Assembly: GCF_029892425.1 (NCBI RefSeq)
Contig: NZ_JARXWB010000011.1
Span: forward strand, 124,001-188,000
DNA: 64,000 nt
Origin: Bradyrhizobium sp. BR13661
GTDB lineage: Bacteria; Pseudomonadota; Alphaproteobacteria; Rhizobiales; Xanthobacteraceae
Reading direction: 5' to 3'
Positions 42,787 through 50,750 of the stretch are shown here, piece by piece; the stretch's first letter is position 1, and each line of letters begins with the position of its first letter. The notes beneath the pieces are model-generated. The model did no database searches and was not told where the DNA came from. It saw only the letters and a program-made list of their open reading frames with translations. Made by a program: the position numbers and the translations under genes.

Positions 42787-44141
42787 CCGAGACCTGGCAG
42801 GATCCTGAGACGGTCGAGCAGCTGCGGCGCGAGGCCGCGAAGCTGAAGAAGATCAATGCCGCGCTGATGTCCCGCGTCGAGCGCTCGATGGACCAGCAGC
42901 TCAACGCCTTTTCATTGTTCGAAACCGCCATCGCGCTGGACCACCAGGTTCGCGACCGGACGTATCAGCTGCGTGAGGCGCTGCATTCGATCGAACGCGC
43001 CAACGAAGGCCTGTATCGGGCCAAGCAGCAGGCGGAGGCGGCGAGCTCACTGAAATCCTCGGTGTTGATTTCGGTCACCCACGACCTGCTGCAGCCCTTG
43101 AACGCGGCGCGCCTGACCTTGTCGGCGCTGACGGAGATGATGGAATCGCAGGAGGCCGGCCTCCTGATCGATCAGGTCGACCGCTCGCTGCTGACGCTGG
43201 AAGATCTGCTGCGCTCGCTGCTGGAGATCGCCAAGCTCGACGCCGGCGCGCTCAAGCCCGACGTGCGCCCTCTGGCGCTGGCGCCTCTGTTCGCGCAGCT
43301 GCGCAACGAATTCGAGCCGATCGCCGCGCGGCAGGGTCTGGCTCTGCGCATCTGCACCACGGAGCTGGCGGTGTCGTCGGATGCGATGATGCTGCGCCGG
43401 ATCCTGCAGAACCTGATCGCAAATGCGATCCGTTATACGCGGGCTGGCAGTGTCACCATGGATTGCGGCCGTCGCGCCGATCGGGTCTATGTCGAGGTGT
43501 CCGATACCGGGCCGGGAATTCCGCAGACGCAACAGGAGGCGATCTTCCGCGAGTTCCAGCGCGGCGATGCCAGCGCAACCGACCAGGCCGGGTTCGGGCT
43601 CGGCCTCTCCATCGTGCGCCGCTTCGCAACCGTGCTCGGGCACGAGGTACGCCTGTCATCGCAGATCGGCCAGGGGTCGACCTTCACCCTCGAGATGGAG
43701 CCGGCCGATCGCGCCGAGGTCAGCGACGAGGCCCATGCCGTCAAGCTCGCGGAGCAGCATTATGGCGGGCTCGAAGGCGCCAAGATCCTTCTGATCGAAA
43801 ACGATCCGTCGGGCTCGGAGGCGATGGCGGCCTTGCTCGAAGGCTGGGGCTGCGATGTCGCCACCACGCGGTCGGGCGCGGACGCATTGCTGCGCCTCAG
43901 CGAGCTCGGTGGTGCGCCGGATGCAGTCATCGCAGACCTTCACCTCGACCATTGCGAAAGCGGGCTGTCGGTGGTCGCTGATATCAGGCAGAAGCTGGAC
44001 ATGGCGGTGCCGGCCATGATCATCACCGCCGACTATTCCGAAAAGGCCGCGAAGGAAGCGAGCCTGTGCGGGCTCGAAATCCTGAAGAAGCCGATCAAGC
44101 CGGCCGAGATGCGTGCGCTGCTGTCGTTCCTGTTGAGCTAG
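42783..44141 (+). CDS. Hybrid histidine kinase/response regulator (NahK/ErcS'-like)
   Basis: A 452-aa cytoplasmic kinase with an N-terminal coiled coil (residues 10-95), the H-box VTHDLLQPLNAARL (His100), the ATP domain (NLIANAIRYTRAG, DTGPGIPQTQQ, GFGLGLSIVRRFA) and a C-terminal receiver (KILLIENDPSG, phospho-Asp in IADLHLD, Lys in LKKPIKPAE). No membrane helix, so its input must come from a partner, the overlapping FIST protein (GTGA overlap). The layout matches NahK, also called ErcS', which lies near the ethanol oxidation genes in Pseudomonas. The response regulators and PQQ dehydrogenase downstream fit that. Confidence 0.9.
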   Translation: MTETWQDPETVEQLRREAAKLKKINAALMSRVERSMDQQLNAFSLFETAIALDHQVRDRTYQLREALHSIERANEGLYRAKQQAEAASSLKSSVLISVTHDLLQPLNAARLTLSALTEMMESQEAGLLIDQVDRSLLTLEDLLRSLLEIAKLDAGALKPDVRPLALAPLFAQLRNEFEPIAARQGLALRICTTELAVSSDAMMLRRILQNLIANAIRYTRAGSVTMDCGRRADRVYVEVSDTGPGIPQTQQEAIFREFQRGDASATDQAGFGLGLSIVRRFATVLGHEVRLSSQIGQGSTFTLEMEPADRAEVSDEAHAVKLAEQHYGGLEGAKILLIENDPSGSEAMAALLEGWGCDVATTRSGADALLRLSELGGAPDAVIADLHLDHCESGLSVVADIRQKLDMAVPAMIITADYSEKAAKEASLCGLEILKKPIKPAEMRALLSFLLS

Positions 44142-44277
44142 CTGCACGCGCAAACACGTAAAACAACCCCATGCACAGTACCGGTATTATACTAACCGCC
44201 TCCAATGATTTGATTCATTGAAGAAATTATCTACGATTTTGCTCCCCACCAACGCGACGAGACGGCCTAGAATCGCG

Positions 44278-44970
44278 TCACGGCTGATCCGGCCGGGCAC
44301 GCTCGTGCCTCGCCGTGCCGCCCTCCGCGGCCAGCGTCGCGAAATCGATGAGGGACATTTCGACGATGGCCTTGGTGCGGCTCAGCACGTTGAGCTTGCG
44401 CAGGATGTCGGAGACATGGACCTTCACCGTCGTCTCTGAAATCTTGAGCTCGTAGGCGATCTGCTTGTTCTGCAGACCGCGCTTGAGCATTTCGAGCACG
44501 CGCAATTGCTGCGGCGTCAGATCGTGCAGGCGCTTGATGAGATCCTGCGCGGGGCCGCCGGCGCGTTGCGGACGCGTCGCGCGATAGGCGGTGGGAACAC
44601 AGACCGCGCCGCGCAGCACCTCGCCGATCGACTGCGCAAGATCCTGCTTGGAGGAAGATTTGAGGATGTAGCCGGCAACGCCGAGCGACAATGCAGCGGA
44701 AATGATCTGCGGATCCTGATGCGCGGACACGATCACGACAGGAATCCTGGGAAACGTCTTGCGAATGCGGATGACGCCCGAAAGACCTGTCGTGCCCGGC
44801 ATCGACAGATCGAGCAGGATGAGGTCGAACTCCGGGGTCGCCGCGACCTGCTCGAGCGCTCCGTCGATCGAAACCGCCTGGAAAATCTCGGCCGCAGGCT
44901 CGACCATCTGGAGCGCGCCTTCGAGCGCCTCGCGAAACAACGGATGGTCTTCGACAATCAGAAATCGCAT
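44278..44970 (-). CDS. LuxR-family response regulator (ErbR/AgmR-like)
   Basis: A 230-aa two-domain regulator: receiver MRFLIVEDHPLFREALEGAL with phospho-Asp in LILLDLSMPG (near residue 53) and Lys in GYILKSSSK, followed by a LuxR helix-turn-helix (LTPQQLRVLEMLKRGLQNKQ, then KISETTVKVHVSDILRKLNV). It converges on the hybrid kinase gene and has a paralogue immediately next to it. ErbR/AgmR regulators control PQQ ethanol oxidation in Pseudomonas; a similar role is inferred from position. Ends AARHERARPDQP-like tail. Confidence 0.92.
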   Translation of the reverse strand: MRFLIVEDHPLFREALEGALQMVEPAAEIFQAVSIDGALEQVAATPEFDLILLDLSMPGTTGLSGVIRIRKTFPRIPVVIVSAHQDPQIISAALSLGVAGYILKSSSKQDLAQSIGEVLRGAVCVPTAYRATRPQRAGGPAQDLIKRLHDLTPQQLRVLEMLKRGLQNKQIAYELKISETTVKVHVSDILRKLNVLSRTKAIVEMSLIDFATLAAEGGTARHERARPDQP

Positions 44971-45058
44971 CGCGCCTGAGCCACCGTGAATATCGGATTG
45001 TGAGAATGTCCCAGCCAGGTCACACCGGCTTGATCCAGCTCAAGAACGACACTGCCCA

Positions 45059-45745
45059 TCACGAGGACCTTCCGCGATCGGGGCGCGCATTGGGCCGGCT
45101 GCGCGGATCCGGCAGATCCATCTTGCCGATTTCGATGACCGCCTTGTTGCGGCTGAACAGACCGAGCTTGCGCAGGATCTCGGTGATGTGCGCCTTCACT
45201 GTCGACTCCGCGAGCTGCAGCTCCTGGGCGATCTGCCGGTTCGGATAGCCGCGACGCAACAGGTCGAGCACGCGAAGCTGCTGCGGTGTCAGTTCGCGCA
45301 GCTTGACCTCGATGGCCTTGCTGGCCTCAGTCCGGCGCCGCTGCGGCGCGCCGACAAAATCCTTCGGCACCGACACCGATCCGCTCAACACGCCTTCGAT
45401 CGATTGGGCCAGCTCACGCTTCGACGTCGACTTGGGCAGATAGCCGGCGGCTCCCAGCGCCAGCGCCTCGCCAACCACGCGCTGGTCCTCCTCGCTGGAC
45501 ACGATGGCGACGGGCAGGCGCGGATAGGCCTCGCGCAGACGAAGGAAACCCGAGAATCCTGTCGCATCGGGCAGCGAGAGGTCCAGCAACGCAAGGTCAA
45601 TTCCCTGCTCGGCCGCGAGGGTATGCATGGCATCCTCGATCGACATCGCCTCGAGAATTCGAGCCTCGGGCAACGCCAGCCGCACGGCATTGCCGAGCGC
45701 CTCGCGAAACAGCGGATGATCATCGATGATCAGGAAGCTGGCCAT
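45059..45745 (-). CDS. LuxR-family response regulator (second paralogue)
   Basis: A 228-aa paralogue of the preceding regulator: MASFLIIDDHPLFREALGNA, phospho-Asp in LALLDLSLPD, Lys in GYLPKSTSK, and the helix-turn-helix LTPQQLRVLDLLRRGYPNRQ then LAESTVKAHITEILRKLGL. The DNA-binding helices are alike but not identical. The ATG at 45743-45745 follows GGAAGG; the longer frame to 45838 is not supported. It lies 123 bases after the SBP-cytochrome gene on the same strand, so it may be at the end of the dehydrogenase operon, giving feedback on it. Confidence 0.91.
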   Translation of the reverse strand: MASFLIIDDHPLFREALGNAVRLALPEARILEAMSIEDAMHTLAAEQGIDLALLDLSLPDATGFSGFLRLREAYPRLPVAIVSSEEDQRVVGEALALGAAGYLPKSTSKRELAQSIEGVLSGSVSVPKDFVGAPQRRRTEASKAIEVKLRELTPQQLRVLDLLRRGYPNRQIAQELQLAESTVKAHITEILRKLGLFSRNKAVIEIGKMDLPDPRSRPNARPDRGRSS

Positions 45746-45868
45746 GGCGCCTTCCAGGAAATCGACCGCATGAGCGGCAGCAGAGCATCCGCCCCGAGTC
45801 GGTCCGGCGTCGGGAGGACGATGAATGGACGCTAGCACATCTGCGCACTCCCGTAAGGTCAGGGACGT

Positions 45869-47053
45869 TCAGTCGTTCGATTCTGTCTGGACCGTCAGCA
45901 GGAAGGAATAGATGCTGTCGAACTGCTCGTCGGTGAAGACCTCCTGCCAGGCCGGCATGCCCTTGGACGGCCGGCCTTCATGCACGGTTTTCCAGAACAC
46001 ATTGCGGACGTCGTCGCCGTAGCGGTGGCGCAACAGCCGGAGGTCGATTTTCCGCTCGCTCTGGATGGCGTCGGGACCGTGGCAATGCGCACAGGTGCCG
46101 TTGAAGATCTCCTTGCCCGCGCCGACGGCTTCGCCGCTCGGAGCAGCCGCGTCACCCTTGGTCTCGGTCGCCACCACGTTTGCGACCTCAGTCACGCCGG
46201 CGCCGGTTCCGGTTCCCGTCGTCGTTCCCGACGGCACTGTGGCCGCGCCGAAGCGCACCGGCTGTCCCGCCGGCAAGCCATACTTCACCGCGAGCTCGCC
46301 GATAGTCGTTTGAAGCTGCGGCAGGACGGCGTCGACGCGATCGCGAAGCTCAGTGGATGTCTTCGCAAAGCCGATGGCGGCATCCCATGACAGGCCCTCA
46401 CCCTCGGTCAGCTGAATCTGATAGCGATCGTTGTAGCTGGTCTTGTTCAGCCAGCCGGCGACGGGTCCCCAGATGAAGGCGACATCGGCCTTGCCCTGAT
46501 CAAGCGCCTGCATGCCTTCTTCCGGCGACAGCACCGTCACCTTCTGGATGTCGTCCCGGCTTGCGAGCAGGTTTTGTGGCGTGCTGGCGAACTGCACCGC
46601 AACCCGCTTGCCTTTGAGCCCATCGACGCCGCCGATCACCTGCCCCTTCGCCGCCACCAGGGCATAGCCTTCCTTCGCGAACGAGTTGGAGAAGATCACG
46701 GCCGGGCCCATGAAATCCTCGGAGCGCGGCAGTCCGATCATGGCATCGCATTGCTTGCCGAGCAGCGTGACGCGCACCGTGCGCTTACCGAAATAGGATT
46801 TGTACCAGTCATAGGCGATCGGCCGGCCGAGCGCATGCGCCAGCGCCTGACCGATCTCGACATAGAAGCCCGGCTGCGCCGGACTATCGCTCGAGAACGG
46901 CAGATTGGTCGGATCGGCACAGAGACGGAACGGCTGCGCCTCGTCTGCGTGCAACGGCGAGACCGGAGTGATCAGCGTTGCAGCGACACATGCGAGCAGG
47001 CCTGAGATGGCGCGATTGCGGCTCGTGCCGATGCCGGAAAAATTCGGACGCAC
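45869..47053 (-). CDS. Periplasmic binding protein fused to cytochrome c (XoxJ-XoxG-like fusion)
   Basis: A 394-aa periplasmic protein. After a signal peptide (ISGLLACVAATLITPVSPLHA) comes a family 3-type solute-binding domain (about residues 40-270: PFRLCADPTNLPFSSDSPAQ, GFYVEIGQALAHALGRPIAY, CDAMIGLPRS, VAVQFASTPQNLL). A Gly/Thr-rich linker (TTTGTGTGAGV) leads to a cytochrome c domain with CAHCH at 321-325 and a probable axial Met in KGMPAW. Methanol-oxidation operons normally encode these as separate XoxJ and XoxG proteins; here they are one chain. It follows the PQQ dehydrogenase gene and is its likely electron acceptor. GTG start with GGGAG 6 bases upstream. Confidence 0.88.
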   Translation of the reverse strand: MRPNFSGIGTSRNRAISGLLACVAATLITPVSPLHADEAQPFRLCADPTNLPFSSDSPAQPGFYVEIGQALAHALGRPIAYDWYKSYFGKRTVRVTLLGKQCDAMIGLPRSEDFMGPAVIFSNSFAKEGYALVAAKGQVIGGVDGLKGKRVAVQFASTPQNLLASRDDIQKVTVLSPEEGMQALDQGKADVAFIWGPVAGWLNKTSYNDRYQIQLTEGEGLSWDAAIGFAKTSTELRDRVDAVLPQLQTTIGELAVKYGLPAGQPVRFGAATVPSGTTTGTGTGAGVTEVANVVATETKGDAAAPSGEAVGAGKEIFNGTCAHCHGPDAIQSERKIDLRLLRHRYGDDVRNVFWKTVHEGRPSKGMPAWQEVFTDEQFDSIYSFLLTVQTESND

Positions 47054-47190
47054 CCTCGTCTCCCATGGCTTTGGTGGGTCGGAGCCCTGTTGAACCAGGC
47101 GTTGCGGCAAGAGGCATCAGCCGATGCCGCAACCATTGTCCTGAAAAAGCGCGCGCGTATCCCGTCACCTCTGGGATACGCGCGCGAGGA

Positions 47191-48906
47191 TCACTGGACG
47201 GAGAACACGAAGAGGGAACCGCCCTCGGGCGCAGCGGCCGTCATCTTCTTGCCCACCTCGCCCAGGAACGCGGGCAGCGCAGCCGTGCGACCGACGACGA
47301 TGGCGACATATTGCTTGCCGTCGACCTGGTAGGTCACAGGCCCCGCGCCGATCCCGGAGCCGAGATTCTTGCTCCAGAGCACTGCGCCTGACTTCGCATC
47401 GATGGCGCGGAAGTCGCCGTGAATGTTGCCGGCAAACACCAGGCCACCGCCCGTGGTCAGCGTGCCGCCGTTGAACGGCAGGTCTTCCTTGATCGACCAG
47501 ACCTTCTTCTGGGCGACCGGATCCCAGGCCATGAGTTCGCCCAGGAAGCCGCCGGGGCCTTCCTTGGTCGGAAATTCGGCGCCGAGATAGAACACGCCGC
47601 GCTTGTAGGACACGTCCGAGACCGACCAGTCCATGCAGACATTGTTGGAGGGGATGTAGACGAGGCCCGTCTGCGGATTGAAGGACATCGGCTGCCAGTT
47701 CTTGCCGCCGATCAGGTTCGGGCAGATGTCCTTGGCCGGATGGTTCGGGCCCGGACGCTTGTCCGGATCCTCTTCCGCACGCATGGTGTTGACGTCCCAC
47801 TTCTTGGCCCAGTTGGAGAACACGTACTTCTCCGCCGAGAGAACCTTGCCGGTCTCGCGATTGGCGACGAAGAAATAGCCGTTGCGATCCGCCTTCATCA
47901 GCGTCGGAACGGTGCTGCCGCCGATCTTCAGGTCGGCGAGCACGGCTTCGTTGACGCCGTCATAGTCCCAGGCGTCGGCCGGCGTGGTCTGGATGTGCCA
48001 CTTGATCTTGCCGGTGTTGGGATCGAGCGCGAGCGTCGAAGCCGTGTAGAGGTTGGTCAGCTTGCCGAAATTGCCGTCGCCGGTCGAACGCACTGCGGTG
48101 TTCCAGGGGCCGGGATTGCTGGTGCCCCAATAGACTGTGTCGCTCTTCGGATCGTAGGAGCCGACCAGCCAGGCCGCGCCGCCACCATGCTGGGCGGTGT
48201 CGCCTTTCCAGCTGTCGCCGCCGGGCTCTTCCGGCGAGGGAACAGTGAAGGTCTGCCAGACCTGCTTGCCGGTATTGATATCGAAGGCCTGCAGCGAACC
48301 GCGCACGCCGTATTCGCCGCCGCCAAATCCGGTGATGACCTTGTCGCGCACGACGAGCGGCGGCGAGGTGATGACCGAGCCCTGCTTGTAGTCGACCACT
48401 TTCGACGTCCACAGCGTCTTGCCGGTCGCCGCATCCAGCGCCGTCAGCTTGCCGTCGAGGCGGCCGACGAAGATCTTGCCGTCGGCATAGGAGACGCCGC
48501 GGCTATTCACGTCGCAGCAGGCGAATTGCAGCACGTCATCGGGAATATCGGGCTCGAAGGTCCATTTGCGCTGCCCCGTGGCTGCATCGAGCGCGTAGAC
48601 GTATTTCGGCCCCCACGAGCTCGAAACGTAGAGCGTGTTGCCGACGACGATCGGTGAGGATTCGTTCGAACGCAGCGAGGCGAGCGAGAACGAATAAGCG
48701 AGCGTCAGCTTGCCGGCGTTCTCGGTGTTGATCTGGTTGAGCGGGCTGAAGCGCGTGTTGCCGTAGTCGTGGCCGGCGACGGCCCACTGGTTGGCATCCG
48801 ATTGCGCCTTGATCAGGGAGTCGTTGGCGCGAACGCCTGATGAGGCGGCGGCCAGCATCGCAATCATCGAAATGCCAGCCAAGAAGCCCTTGGTTCCAAA
48901 GGTCAT
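47191..48906 (-). CDS. PQQ-dependent alcohol dehydrogenase, probably lanthanide-dependent
   Basis: A 571-aa periplasmic quinoprotein with a signal peptide (FLAGISMIAMLAAASSGVRA) and an eight-bladed propeller: DYGNTRFSPLNQIN, the vicinal disulfide Cys130-Cys131 (FACCDVNSRG), GGGEYGVRGSLQAFD, HGGGAAWLVGSYDP and GAGPVTYQVDGKQYVAIVVG. The catalytic Asp314 is followed by Asp316 (AWDYDGVNE). The second Asp marks lanthanide-using XoxF, ExaF and PedH enzymes; calcium enzymes have a small residue there. It oxidises a primary alcohol and passes electrons to the following cytochrome fusion. GGAGGG precedes the ATG. Whether methanol or ethanol is preferred is open. Confidence 0.92.
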   Translation of the reverse strand: MTFGTKGFLAGISMIAMLAAASSGVRANDSLIKAQSDANQWAVAGHDYGNTRFSPLNQINTENAGKLTLAYSFSLASLRSNESSPIVVGNTLYVSSSWGPKYVYALDAATGQRKWTFEPDIPDDVLQFACCDVNSRGVSYADGKIFVGRLDGKLTALDAATGKTLWTSKVVDYKQGSVITSPPLVVRDKVITGFGGGEYGVRGSLQAFDINTGKQVWQTFTVPSPEEPGGDSWKGDTAQHGGGAAWLVGSYDPKSDTVYWGTSNPGPWNTAVRSTGDGNFGKLTNLYTASTLALDPNTGKIKWHIQTTPADAWDYDGVNEAVLADLKIGGSTVPTLMKADRNGYFFVANRETGKVLSAEKYVFSNWAKKWDVNTMRAEEDPDKRPGPNHPAKDICPNLIGGKNWQPMSFNPQTGLVYIPSNNVCMDWSVSDVSYKRGVFYLGAEFPTKEGPGGFLGELMAWDPVAQKKVWSIKEDLPFNGGTLTTGGGLVFAGNIHGDFRAIDAKSGAVLWSKNLGSGIGAGPVTYQVDGKQYVAIVVGRTAALPAFLGEVGKKMTAAAPEGGSLFVFSVQ

Positions 48907-49152
48907 GTATTCCCTCCGATGTTGTTGTCTGCACCACGTTGGGCGCTCGAGCGCGGCGCGCTCGTGATACGCAGTTTGCTGCGAACCATCGTCGGGAATT
49001 ACAACATCGTCGTTTCGCGCTGAGTATGGGCGGAAGGTAGTAGTGCAAATCAATGGCGACGTCCGCCATACATCTCGTTGTCGAAATTCGCGTCTTTCCC
49101 CTATTTTGTAGCTCGACATGCACTATCGAATTTCCGCAAACACACGCGCCCG

Positions 49153-49602
49153 TCACGTTGATGGCGCTACCAATGCCGCAAAACTTTCGAAGAAGTTCGC
49201 AGCGAGTTTGCGCGAGGTCGAATCGATCAGCCGTGCGCCGAGCTGCGCGAGCTTGCCGCCAATCTGCGCCTCGGCCTCGTAGTGCAGGATGGTTACATCA
49301 GGCGATTCTTCCTCGAGCCTGACCTTCGCGCCGCCCTTGGCAAAGCCCGCGACGCCGCCTGCGCCTTCGCCGATGATGCGATAGCTGTTGGGCGCGTCGA
49401 GATCGGCAAGTGTGACCTTGCCACTGAATGTCGCCTTCACCGGTCCGACCTTCAGCACCACGGTCGCAACCATCTCTGTCGGAGATGCCATCTCGAGCGA
49501 TTGGCAGCCGGGGATGCAGCGTTTGAGAATCTCGGGATCGTTGAGCGCGGCCCATACCATCGCCTTCGACGCCGCGATGCGCTGACTGTCGTTCATCTGC
49601 AT
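49153..49602 (-). CDS. coxG: CoxG/SRPBCC family protein
   Basis: A 149-aa CoxG-type protein of the START-like fold: SQRIAASKAMVWAALNDPEI then LKRCIPGCQSLEMASPTEM, KVGPVKATFSGKVTL and GGVAGFAKGGAKVRLEEE, ending in a helix. CoxG proteins occur with CO or related molybdenum hydroxylases and are thought to anchor them to the membrane or recruit quinones. It points away from coxSLM across the 580-bp gap. The ATG at 49602 is chosen since GGGGTGG is 8 bases upstream; a GTG three codons earlier would overlap that site. Confidence 0.87.
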   Translation of the reverse strand: MQMNDSQRIAASKAMVWAALNDPEILKRCIPGCQSLEMASPTEMVATVVLKVGPVKATFSGKVTLADLDAPNSYRIIGEGAGGVAGFAKGGAKVRLEEESPDVTILHYEAEAQIGGKLAQLGARLIDSTSRKLAANFFESFAALVAPST

Positions 49603-49707
49603 CGTGTCCACCCCTTTGCTGTTGCTTGTCCAGCTCGACTAGAGGCGCGCGCCGCCGCGATCAATCGCCAGGAAGTACTAGGGCTGCGTCTTCTGATGTC
49701 TCACTCA

Positions 49708-49753
49708 ACGTCATTCCGGGGCGCGCCTCTTGGCGCGGGCCCCGGAATGACGT
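49708..49753. repeat. Palindromic repeat, CGTCATTCCGGGG type
   Basis: ACGTCATTCCGGGG (49708-49721) is inverted at 49740-49753, with an inner GGCGCG/CGCGCC-like stem. The outer 12 bases match those of the longer element at 58838-58942. Confidence 0.8.
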
Positions 49754-49839
49754 CCGAGGGTTGCGACTTCGACGTTTCGCTCTACGTCCCCAGCCAGCGG
49801 CAGTTCGCTGCATCGCAGCGAACAAAATCAATGACTTAG

Positions 49840-49962
49840 ATCGCGACCGCCTACTACCAAGATCGCGATTACATCGGCCTGGGCGCGTGCTCCTATTCGC
49901 ACAACGAACAAGGCAGCAAGGGAGAAACGACGCGCGAGAAGCCCGACGCGCGATGCGGTTGA
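49840..49962 (+). pseudogene. Possible remnant of a coding region
   Basis: A 40-codon frame bounded by TAG and TGA without a start codon. It has clear high-GC third positions and a protein-like composition (ATAYYQDRDYIGLGACSYSH). This suggests the tail of a degraded gene, but no family is recognised. Confidence 0.3.
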
Positions 49963-50181
49963 GCACGGCCGCCACCGACGAAGCGAACATCGTTCTCGAA
50001 AGCTTCTTGCAGGGCCGCGTCACGCGCTGGCGGCAGCACGGAGCATTGTGACCGAATCGCGCGTGTGCGACAGCCGTCACAATGACCTTTCGATGACGAA
50101 GGCCGACCAAAATCCCAGTTGCAAAGTTCCGTTCGCGCTGTCTCTAATTGGAATAACTACAAACATTCGGGAGGTACACAC

Positions 50182-50667
<486 letters not shown>

Positions 50668-50750
50668 GCGGCGCGCCTCGATAGAAGAACAACCGCTGCA
50701 GCTTTCGAGGGAAAGCGCGGTCAAGACAATTCCGGTCGGGAGGACCAGAC

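Larger units (their letters stand above)
49603..50181. other. 579-bp divergent region between coxG and coxS
   Basis: It holds a palindromic repeat (49708-49753), a short coding-like remnant (49840-49962) and the presumed coxS promoter. Apart from these I see no gene. Confidence 0.5.
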
